Shown: positions 41,001-53,000 of the stretch, in pieces
How positions within the stretch are numbered: position 1 is the first letter of the stretch
Layout of the letters: every line of letters starts with the position of its first letter
DNA from: Cyanoderma ruficeps
Taxonomy: Eukaryota > Chordata > Aves > Passeriformes > Timaliidae
Assembly (NCBI GenBank): GCA_008694505.1
Contig: VZDJ01007753.1
Span: 18,077,003-18,141,002 of the forward strand
Reading direction: 5' to 3'
DNA length: 64,000 nucleotides
Made by a program: the position numbers and the translations under genes
The notes under the pieces: generated by a model
Databases searched by the model: none
The model's input: only the letters and a program-made list of their open reading frames with translations
Told to the model about the DNA's origin: nothing

Positions 41001-44000
41001 CTGTTTTTCCCAACACCTCCCTCAAGCACCAGAAAACCTCTAGCTTTCCAGATTCATCTTGAGAAGCCAATAGCCATGATGTCAGCAGATCCTAGTCCCT
41101 AGGATTTGATGGACTTCTAGATCACTACCATTTTTCACAAAGAAAATGTTGAAAACTTTTTGCCCAGGCATGTTTCCATTTTAAGTGTAATTTCTTTCCA
41201 AATGGACCTTCCCTTTCTTCTCCTTTGTGTTTTGAGGCTTGAAGTCTCATTTGAAGCCAAATGGTGCTGTTGCAAGCTTCAGCGATGTGGAAATCTAAAC
41301 AAGCAGAGCCTAAACTCATATCTAGAGTAAAACCAACTAATGAAAGGGGATGAATGCATTATCTATTTCTTTTCAAGTATCTGTCACTGCAGAAAGCATT
41401 GTTGGTTTGCTTGTCATTCAATAGATGCTACATTTCCCCAGAGTCAGCACTGAACCTCCTGTATGTTATGTCAGGCAGTAACTGCCTTTTCTTTGATGAG
41501 GCATAAAAATGAAACTTGGCCTTTAGAACCTTAGTGAGTTCTGAAATTAATGTTGTAGCTGGTAAAGCATCATGTCTTGCCTCTCTGGAGCACAGCTCCA
41601 GGAGGGTAGAAGGTGTCTGAGGTTGTATCTTCCCCCTGTGCAAGTAGATGGGCAGCTCTGGGAATTCACACACTGTCCCTACAGTTGCTCCATTTTCCCT
41701 CAAAGACTCTGTGCTGTCTGTGCAGCCTACCAAGCCTAGCTCTGGGATGATTCAGGGCAGGAGGCTAATTAGGTATTCCCAGAGGAACCTTTCTTTCTTC
41801 ATTGATTACAGCGAGGCTGTAGGAATACAGGCTTTTTGGATACTGCTTAGAGAAGAGAGATGACTTCTCTTATTAATATCTAAAATGTATGAATTTAAAT
41901 ATTTTGCATTCGTAATTCTCGCTGATTTTAGCAGAATTGTTTTGTTAATGTTGGATGTTAAGCCCTTAAAAGGAAAACACTTTGCTATTCATGTTTTAAA
42001 CTTAATTACACCAGGTTTTACAGTTGTAATTTTCTCTAATATACCTATCAGAATGTCTGATCCTTTGACAGGTAAACATGTTATTTATTAAGAATAGTGG
42101 AAAAATATATTTCAAAAGAAAATAGTGTGTGATGTACAAGTGTGTTGCAAATTCCAGTAATTTAAAGTGTAAGTGATTTGGGAAATTAAAAGCTTTTTGT
42201 AAGTACAAAGTATTAGAATATGATTTTTCTTCTTAGTATAAAACTTCACTAGATGTCAGTGTGCAAAGTATTTTCCCTCTAATGCAATGGGAACTGTAGA
42301 ATAAGAAGTGTTAATTCCTTCAACACATTCAGATTTTAAGATGGCAGTTATTAGAATTTGGTGGTAATTTATTTGTAGAAATGCATTTTCAGAGCACTGA
42401 AAACAATTTTGATAAGTTCACACTGGATTCTAAAAATTGTTTCTGTTCAAAAAGACATTAAAATGTCAAAATTTGTTTCATTAGTCAAAAATTTCTGTAA
42501 AAATCAAGTATGTATTGTAAATCAAAATGAAATTTTAAATCATAATTCAAACCATTTTTAAGGTTAAAAACTGCAGACTATTTGGTTTAGTTTTATATTC
42601 TTGATTATTTTCAGTGAGAAAAAATGTTCATGTATATTTTCTTGCTGTTGATTTCTGGGAGCTGGAGTTGTTTGTATGGGGGTAGCAAGCATATTTTCAC
42701 ATGGCTGAAGATAGGACTTAGGCATTAACTTACACACTTAGAGAAGGTAAAAATGCATGATTAAGGAAAGCATTCCTAATCTATTAGTGTGCTTGTGCGT
42801 TGTTTCAACTGTGTTGTGTTTTTATATTGTGTTTGAAGGATCAGACTCTCTCTGTTCCTAGATGAGAAGGTTGATTTTTTTTGGAGTTTTTTTGGGAGCT
42901 GGGGTTTTTTGAGCATTTCTGGTGTTATTTTATTGAAGCTTCAGTGCTTTTATTGAAGGTTTAGTCTCCTATGGGATAGACTATTCCCTTTAAATTACTT
43001 CTTTTGTGTTTCTGAACTGACACACCAAGCGAAAAATATTGGTTTGGATATTGTATGGTGCCTTTGGTTTCACTTTGGTTCAAGTGAGCTGCTGCCAGGA
43101 GCAGTTTACAGCTGAGCCTAACTGAACAGCCAGTGAGCACCTGGACACAGATATTCCTGCTGATGTACAGAACTAACAAGGACACCCTCCCCATTCCTCT
43201 TCTGTCTGGTAGTACAGCACTGAAAAGATTCAGAGGAGGTGAACACAAACTGCTTCCATGCTGCCTTCAGCTGCCAATTCACGATTTCTCTCTGGAAGTT
43301 ACTTGCTTTGAACAAAAACTTAAATGACCTTCATGTTTTTCAGAGCTACCACAGAGAGGTTGATTCTGGTCAAAGTTAGGATATGACTAAGGAAGCCATA
43401 AGGGGGAAAAAACCCTATAAACTATATTTACACTAGTTTTCCAGCTTGAACTTGCATAGTAGGTACGTAACCATTAAAAAAGGAATCTTCAAAAAATATG
43501 ACCAAAAAAAAATTGATTCTGCTGGAGTTGCATCCAAAGTTGCGTTTTGGATTGTTTCTAGCTGTTACGTATATTCTATTTAGAGGCAAAAAGGGTGGGG
43601 CTTTTTTTCCTAAGTGCTGGCAGCACAAATTTACACCTTTTTTTTATACCAAAAGGAACATTTTTTGTACTGAATTTTACTGTGAAATTAAATTTATGCT
43701 AGCATACTCAGAGCCAAGGTTTACAGCACTAATTTGGTATAAATCATATAAATAAATGTGCAACTGAAAATCAAACTGGATGCAAAAGCATACCAAAATT
43801 AATTAAATGATGAGTACTTTCTTTTCAGAACTGAAAATTCTAGAATGCTTGTTAGTTTTGTGGACCTTATATGTGAGAAATCTAGACATGCTTAAATGGT
43901 TGCTGAAGTATGGGATAGTTTGGCCATCATACTAGCCTTTAATTGCATTTCCCATGACAGTATCACATGAAAAAGTCTGGTCCAGAGTTTGGGATTGTTG

Positions 44001-47000
44001 GTCTTTTTTCGATCAATCTGGAAGCAAGTACAAGGTTTGGATTTTGAGAGATCACTGGTGCACTGTGTACTGTAACTCTGTGAAGTGCTGCTGTAACAAC
44101 AATTTATATTGCTCCTTTGGAAATGTCTGCATCGATTTCTGTCAGAGGCTGGATGAAATTTTTTTTGTTGTTTAACTGTCTGTATTCTATGCAGATCATA
44201 GGAAAAAGTCAAAGGACACAAAGCTAGGGTTTACATCTAGTCTCAGCTGTCTCCCCGCTGTTCATAAATATTCCCATCCAGTCGATACCCTTGGATCGTG
44301 TCCTATGCAGTATAGAATCACAGAGTCACGGAGTTGTTTAGCTTGGGAGGGACCTTAAAGATCACCTAGTTTCAGCCTCCTTCCATGGGCAGAGGTGCCT
44401 TCCCCTAGACCAGCTCAAAGCTCCATCCAACCTGGCTTCAAGCAATTACAGGGATGGCGCATCCACAACTTCTCTGGCAACCTGTTCCAGTGCCTCACCA
44501 CCCGCACAGGGAAGAAAGTAGCCTTATGTAAGCGTTCTCTTAATGTATTAAGTATTTAGGTGGTATAGTTGAAGGATTGTTGTGAATAAAGTTGCACAAA
44601 ATTGGTATGTTTCGCCTTGCCCTTCTCTGTTACCTAAGACTGTATGCCAAAGAGCTTGGCATAAGTACAACCCTTGTTGTACCTTACAACCTCTACAAGC
44701 TTTGTTCCTTTGATTTCTTAAGTAGAACAGCACTCAGCTTGGCTGTAGATTACACTGCATTTCCTGAGTCCTGGGATTTATCCTCTCCGGTCTACAGCTT
44801 CTCACTCTGCTCATAAACCACAACTTAGAATATTTATGACACAGACTTCTGTAGCAATTTATGGGAGTCTTCTCAAGGAAGATTGAAGTTGACTGATCCA
44901 CTTTAGATTGCTGATTTTCCATTTAGAGGAGTTAGGCATATGATAAACGTTTTCCAAGAAGATACACTATGGGAGAGCTAGAACTGGTGGTTCTGGTTTA
45001 CTTTTAAGTTTAAAAAATGGGTGGGGAGAACAAATTGAAAAATTTCATATGAACAGTCATTATGTGGACTCTCTGTGTTGTGGATACTGCAGGAAAATTG
45101 TGTCCCATCTATTTATGCTGGGAGGGGCGGATGTAAAAATAAAAATCTGAATCCTAATTCATGTTCATTAAATTCAGGTCACTGTCTTCTCCCATTTCCA
45201 AAGCTGAAATCTTTTTCAGTGGGATATTATTTTGTGGAGGACAGGGTAGGAACAGAAACTTATGTTTTAGTAAAAATAACAAACTAGTTTTAGAGTAGGA
45301 ATATCTTCTACTATTTTCTGGAAATGCTTGCTAGAGGGAAGGTTCTGTAGAACTTTGGCATACAAATATTTGGTGAGTACATGCCAGGACACAAGTATCC
45401 AATGTACTGCACTGACTTCTCTGAGAGAAGGCTGTTAAAAGCACAATCCTCTTTTCATGACGTGGCTGTCTCCTGACAGTTTCCTTGTGTAGTAACTGAA
45501 CCCATCATTTTAGAAGATGTAATATATCCAAGTTTTGGTTTGCTCTAAAGCCCATGGCCACAAATAGTACATGGACAAATAAATGGTAACGCTTATAGCA
45601 TAGAAAGACTGCTTGTGAAGATGTTTCCTCAAAGCCGCCTCTTCTCCAGAATGAACAAACCTAGTGCTTGTAGCCTGTCCCCATGTGGAGAGGTGTTCCA
45701 TGCCTCTAAACTTCAAAAGGGGGTAGTGATGGTATTCTTTGGGTTCCCTTGTGGAAGATCTATCCTTTCCTTATCCTGGAGCTAAAGTTAGTGACATTCA
45801 TAAATTTCTCAGTCGCTCTCTACCCGTATTATTTGTTTCTGAGCCAAAATGAACCGTGGTCAATGAGTATCAATACAAAATTGTTATCTGGAGAATATTT
45901 TAAGTAGCAGCACTTACAGGTTTATAACTGTACCAGAAATACTTGAGTCAAAATCAAAAAATCTACTGAGATGAGTGTACGTTTTTCACAGGGCACTGCA
46001 GGAGTCCCTGGTTTGGCAGGGGCTGCAAGCACCAGTTATTCCTGCTTTGCTTTGTAATGATGACTCTTGTCTGCACCCCAAGATGTTTAACATTTTTAAC
46101 ACCTAGAAATGCTGTCCAGGTTCTAATTGAAAAACTGAAATGTCAGCCTTAAAATGAGAAGCATCAGCCTAATTTTAAGAAGGCTTTTAGTTACTTACAG
46201 CCTCAAGTAGCTGCCTACTAAGATTTCTAAGAATGTTTCTGTGCTTAACCTCTATTACTTTTAGCTGTTAGGAATCTTTTTAAAGTGTGTTTCTTCGGGG
46301 ATCTTTTGAAGTTAAGTAAGTGTAAATCTGAAGGAATAGTGGGAGTGTGAAATGGGACAAAATTCTAATTTGAAACCTGGATTCTTAAACCTTTTCTGAG
46401 ATTTTTCTATATCACACTTGCCCTTGCCCTTTCAGTTGATGTAATATGAGATAAGCCTGTATAATGCAAAATACAGAGAATGTTTTATTCATTTTTGCTG
46501 CAAGTGCTAAAAAGGAAAAAAAAAAGCCCACCCCAGAAAAAGAAAAGAAGTAAAGCCTTCAAAAATTGTATTTATAGTATTGGTTTCAAAGCCTCGCAGA
46601 CAGCATCTCATGAAGATTGTCTAAATACTTGCATCAAGTATTTCAGTAGTCTTTCAGTAAGAATTTAATGTGAAGTTATGTTGTAATTATACATGCACAC
46701 ATCTTTGAATTCTACATTTAGAGACAAAGTTTGAATTTAAATGGCTCTTAAAGGAGCAGCGGAGATTTTGCCTAACACGAAGAGTCCTCTAGTGTAAAGG
46801 AATATCTTTTCTGTTCCTTCCTGCCTCCTAAATAATAGTGGAGAGGGCACTGTCAGGCTGTTACGGCATTTGGGCTTTGTCTGCTGCCATCATCATATTT
46901 ACTAATACAGATTTGTATCCATAATTTAGCTGAAGGTCTGTTTGCCAGTGCATAGCTGAATACTTCTAGCTCATTTGGCAGTATGTGTTGGCATAGCAGT

Positions 47001-50000
47001 CATCATGGAAGCAAAATGTATGTTTGCATTTGGATCTTGTGGCAGATGTGTAACACAACGGAGCTACTGCTTTGGCATGGGCACTTTCCTGGCTCTGCCC
47101 CATTTGAAGTGTTCCCTGGTTATGATCTGTGGTTGTGGCTCATGTTGATGTTTATCTGCCTTTTCAGAATGAAAATAGCATCATGCTGTTTTCCTTTTTT
47201 TTTGGTTGTTCATGTGATGTTTCAAAGATAGCACAGCATCATACAAACACAGTGGAAACAAAACTTTATAATACACTTTTTCTCAACTTCTATATGGGTT
47301 CCTAAAACAGTTTGTAAGCCATTAATCTCATTTGGTACCTGAAAAGCTGGGGTTTGCAGTCAAGGCAGAAGGTGCAGGTGACTGAACTACTGTGCAGGCT
47401 CAAGTATGTTTAAATTATTCTGTGTAAGTAAGTATCTATGCAGAGAACAAAAAAGATAAAGAGAAAAGTAAATACATACTTGCTTCTCTTTTTTTACTCC
47501 TTTTTTTTGGTGGAACTTGGGGCGAAAGAATGGGTTTTGCAGAGTGAGCTTAAGATTTGTATGTAGTTTGCCCTCAAAACAGGGTTTAACTAGTCTTTTT
47601 GGATAAGTTAATTTGCCAAATAAAATTTCTGCTTCCTAAGAAGCAGCACTCTCTGTTCATTTTGCATTTACAGGTATTTTTTAAAAAGAAATTTCAACTA
47701 GGCTCCTTCATTTCTGTACTTTTTTGTTAATACTAAAGCTACAGCTTCAAATTGAAATGCTGTGTCTCAGTTTTAGCTGTCTTGGTGCGGGCAGAGCAGA
47801 GTGAAGACAGGAGAAAGTCTGAAGATGGAAAGGGCTGGAAAGAAGGAGAAGCAGTGGTAGTTTAACTGATTACTTGCCTTTGCCTTACACAAATGTGGCC
47901 ATGCAAACACCACACATTAAGCAAACACACTAAAAATGGATAAAATAAAACTTGATAATGGGTGTATTGAACTGTTTTTATAAGTTAAATTCTGGCTGCA
48001 GTGAATTAGGTAAAAATGATGTTTTAACAATGATACTTTGCCTTATTAAATGAAGGGAAAATGTAGGGTGAAATAAAACTGTTGCTGCCTTACTTACTGG
48101 AGTTTTTATTTCCCCTTGTCCATATGTGTATTGTGAGAGCACGAAGCATAACAAATAGTGTTTGTATTTAGTTCTGGATGCAGTGAGGTCCACGATCACT
48201 CTTCTCTCTGTGAAAGCAAGCTGCAAAGCCTTTGCATTTCTGTGCATGTGATGGATGGGCTCGTTGTTCTAATGAAGCATGGCTGTTGTTGGAGGTCGTG
48301 GTCACGGGAGAGAAGAAATCCATCTTTAATGAGGGGCAATTCTACAGAGGCCTTGAATGCCAAGACAGAGATGGAGCATTTCATTTTTTATTTGATGTAG
48401 AGGGCCAGTGCAGAGACACTATCTTGTTTAACAATTTTATTTTTTTTTTAATTACCAAGAAGGTGGGAGCTGTATCCGGTACAAACATTAACCATTTTAG
48501 ATGTTTTGGCTTAGGTCCCAAGTGTACTGAGTCTGGAGGTTGCAAATGTGTGTATTTCTATGGCCAGATCGCTGATGGGATAGGGAAATCAAACCTCTGG
48601 CCATGCACAGATGGTGTTAGACTTGCCTGTCTGAGCATCCATCCCTAGGAACTGAGGTCTCACAGGCTGCATGCTAACTAGCAGACAGTGTTTGTAATCA
48701 AGGGGAACATTATGGCTTAGGGAAATTCTCCAGAGCAATTCCCATCAATACACATGGTAGATTGTGTATTTTAAGTACCTCTGAGTCGGAGCTCATGTTA
48801 GGGGAGAATCTGAAGGTGGATCTTCTCATTGGCCAGGCAAATTCTGTTATGTGCATGCCCTTCTTTTTCTTTTCTAGACTACTTGTAGATGGTTGACGTT
48901 GGTTGTGATGAGGGTTACTGAGCCCTTTTCATTTACACCAAGAAGCAGCAAATTAGGAGTAACAACTTTTCTTCACTGAATTAGTTGTAGTTGGACTAGT
49001 ATATGAGGGATGTAGAACCACACAAGAATTACCAGTCTTCTTACGCATCTATTTTGGTTTTTAAGCTCTAAAAATGAGATTGTTCTCGCATGGTGGATTT
49101 ATTTGATATTTTAATTAGGTTGCCTAAAGACTGTGTCTGAATACCATAAATGTGGCTGTTTGAGAAGAAGGTAAAATGCTTTCTCTAAGCGTGAAGAGTG
49201 CTAATTATTTTTTTCCCTTTAGCTTCTGCTCTTAGACCTGTGGGAGGCAGATGTTATTTAGCAAAGGGAGGGATGAACATCACTTCTTCCGGGCTCAGAA
49301 GTTATAACGTGAAATGTGTCTGCCGTGGTACATTGATATGCCTGTTCTTAGGTTTGTTCTTTCAATAAGCATCTCTGAAAGGTGGCAGGAAACACCAGCA
49401 TTGTCAGTACAGAATCAAAAATAGGAAAGTGCTGTGTGTTCACCAGAAAATTGGAAATTCAACTCATGCTTAGACTTTGAAAACCGAGATATATTGTATA
49501 CCTACTCACTGAACTCAACATTCGGGAGTATAATATCTTACACAATCCCAATTTTATCTTTCTTGTGCTTGTTTTATTTATTTAAGCTTTTTTTATTTTA
49601 ACAGTTTTAAACTAAGCAGGTATGGATTTAAGTATCTAAAATAATGCAAGTGCAGGGCTGTAGTTAAAAATGTGTTTTCCTTTGGAGTTCAATAATTTGG
49701 CAGTTGGCCTGTTTCTTTTCAGCCTGATTCTTGTGCTGTGTTCATCATCCTGGTATTGGAACAAATGGCACATAAACTCTTTTAGACGACAGTAAGGTTT
49801 GCATGTACCAAAATTCATTTTATTGAGGTTAAGATTTCTTAAAAAAAATATTCCAAAAATCAAACATTTTTGCTGTATTTTTGTTTGTCTTTCAGGTTGA
49901 TCCAGCTTTGAAAGAAAAATTAAAAAAGAACACTGTGACACTGGAATCTGAATATGAGGTAAAATAAATTTGTTGCCTGGGGCCCATAACCTTGACTACC

Positions 50001-53000
50001 CTTGATTACCCTGCCCGCTGGTGGGTCGTATCTGTCCCTAACTAAAATTAGATCAACCATCTGCCTTTGACTCACTGATGTCCAATAAAAACAAGGTTTT
50101 ATGTAAAGAAAGGTTTTTGAACACATAGTGCTTCTTTCTGAACACAGCTTTGATTTCCAGGCGTCAAGTACAGTGGTACAAATTAATTCACCATTTCTGT
50201 GGTTCACCTGGTTTATAAATGTAGAGCTGATGTTGGCCTTAGAGGAAGTGTGTGTGAATGTAAGTGAGCATTTCTACTGCATGAGTTTAGATGACCTTTA
50301 GACCAAATAAGAGAACAATGTTTGTGATGTACTTTGTTATTTCCTGCTTCTGAAATTTATGTGTATCTTTGAAGCAACTGCCATTCCTTTTACATGGTTT
50401 TAGAAAATTTTTTTTAGAGAAATAGTTCACTCTTCCCTCAACATTGCATTTTCTTCAAATATTACTGAGCTCTAAAATGTTGGGTTTGGCCAGTTCAGTA
50501 TCCAGAGTCTTATAAAGTTCAGGCCTACAAAAAGCCATGTTAGAAAAATTGGAAAAAGCCTCCTTGTGACCTGGAACAAAGGATAAAGCTATGTTATATT
50601 ATTCCTGATGTTATAAAATTAATTGAATCAAATGTCCAACTAACACTTCATCTATCTCTGTGGCCTTTATGCTGAAAAGAGATTTATGTTTTCTTCCCAT
50701 ACTACATTACTGTCACAAGCCTTTGAAGATCTTGATTGCACTCACTGCTCTCATACTTAAGTGTCCAAATGGCAGTACATGATCTTGATAATAAAATTTT
50801 ATTATTCTATTCCTCTTTTGTGATTTGTCTAAAATAAAAATAAAACTTACCTTTTGTATTTTCACAGGCCTAATTTCACAAAGCATTTTCTAGTTTTTAC
50901 CATTATTGCAAATAGTTTTGGGCTCTCCCCCACTATAAAGAATTGTGATTTCTGGTGCAGGGAATAACAAGATAGAAAATTCCAATGGAGACTCAAAACT
51001 TACAAATCCATTAAGTTCTGATTGCCTCTGGGATTACTCTCTCTCAGTTTCCATTCAATATACTGTAAGGCTGCTCTGATTTATTTATGTGGAAGAAAAA
51101 GTAAAAAGAACCACAAGTGGTAAAAAGAACCACATCTCAAACTCAATATCTAACCTCAAAATCAACAGATCTGTATTCAGATACACCTTACTTTTTCTTC
51201 AGAAGATGAGTAAATTGGTTAAGGATAATATTTAAATAACCATAATTCCATTATCTTTATGGCTAAATCACTGCTAATAAAATACATCTGGCATAATAAT
51301 ATATTACAAGCCATCTTGGGTAATGAGACTCTTTTCTGATGGACAGAAATGACAGAAGCAATCTTATTTTTTTCTTAATGTAAACTGTAGAGAGTTCTCA
51401 GACTGAAGTTCTTCCAGAGTAGTGCTTGGGTGTGATAGAGGGCAGATCAGTTCAACAAAACAAATGCATTTGCATAATGAAAATAGATTTGGATTATTGT
51501 TTTGAAATCTAATATCAATATATATTTTACTATGGGCACCAACTTGCAAGCACATATTAATTTCTTGCTTCAGTGAAGCTCATGAAGCTACCAGCAGTCA
51601 TGCACATCACTCTGCAAGTTCCACACTAAGTGTGTGACAATTTTAAGTCACTGTTACCTCTGTATTCTAATGACAAAATCTAACCAATCATCCAGTTACA
51701 GCTGACATTTAAGAGTGCAGTTTTCTGTGGACCCCATTTTTTCCAGACTAGAGGGGTTTGGGTGGACATTTTTCTCCTTTCTTTATTTTTTGACTTGTCC
51801 AAAATACAGCTCTTAGGAACACCTTCTAATTCAATATATAGGTCACATTGAAGGATTACACTGGTGGCTGTTACTAAATATGGTGTGATAAGAGATCAAG
51901 GGCAGTTAAAAAAAAGTTGCCATTTTGATATGTAAAGCCTTATTTTACAATATTATTAGCATTATATCTGCAGCTGTTACTGAGGATACCATGCCAGCTC
52001 TTTTGAAGCGTGGTTGCCTGATATATGCAAATGTCCTTTGGCCCTCCCCAAGAGTTTTAAAAATATCTTACTCTCCTTACAGAAATGTACATATTGAATA
52101 CATATTGAATTCTTCTAGAATGTTGTAATTTCTTCTATAAGCATACGTATATGCCATTACGGGCATATTGCAAAAAATACAGATGTTTCCAAAGTTTCAA
52201 ACATGCTGAAGTCTGCATTTTGTCTCTGATGTGGTGGTTGTGGTGATGTAAAAAGTTATAATCACAGATCTAATTTATTGTGAGGAAATTAACATGAAGA
52301 CATTTCTTACCTTCTAATTTAGTAAATTATATCTTCTCAAACTATAAAAAGTTTATTTCATCCAGGAATGTTTCTGGTCAGGATACTATTTTGAGGAAGG
52401 AAGAATTTACATGTGTAAGTCGTACTGCATTTCTTCTATCTCAGGTCTGTTATTAATGGCATTTATCTTGTGCCTTGGGACATGCCAGAGGAGCAAGTTA
52501 CCTTTGCATGCACTCTCCATTGTTTATGCATTCCTCTCACACACTTTTGTGTCCTCATATGACCAATTAGTCCCTGCTGCTCCCCTTTGCCTAATAAATC
52601 ACAGCTCTGTCCACTAGTGATGCTGGTACTAATTGAATGTAGTGCTGCTGCTGAGCTGGGCCTTGTAGAACACACTGTAAAAAATGTCAAGTGTTTGACC
52701 TGTGACAAAAGCCCGGAGTATTTTATTCGAAAGGGCAAAAATACTGTTTGAAAAAGGGAGATAAAAAAAACCTGATTAATATGATGAGCGAAAACCATTC
52801 TTGTGGTTGTTTTACAATCACAGTACATTCCTCTTCATGTGTTTAATGCAATCTCAAAATAGTATTCCTTATTCCAGCACTTGGTTTCTGTACTTCTGTG
52901 AAATTATTGGTCTAATAAACACTAAAAAATCTGGCCAGTTACATCAGACTCCAAAATATAGAATTGTTGTTAAGGGTTTTTTTAGCAAATAAAGCTTCCT

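Larger units (their letters stand above)
32344..49895 (+). other. COX16: COX16 intron 2
   Basis: A 17,552-base phase-0 intron, the longest of the gene, with donor GTAGTT and an acceptor ending CTTTCAG. No nested gene is supported. The + strand open frame at 48232-48648 has no family motif and is judged to be chance. The intron carries two antisense CR1 pieces (44.3 and 45.6 kb), a short TA-rich tract at 39.03 kb and an AT-rich, ATTA-motif-rich candidate conserved block at 38.4-38.64 kb. The rest is unassigned AT-rich DNA. Confidence 0.85.

Noticed and set aside
48232..48648. 138-codon open frame on +
   Set aside because: No motif or homologue I know; low coding character, with a T-run inside it.
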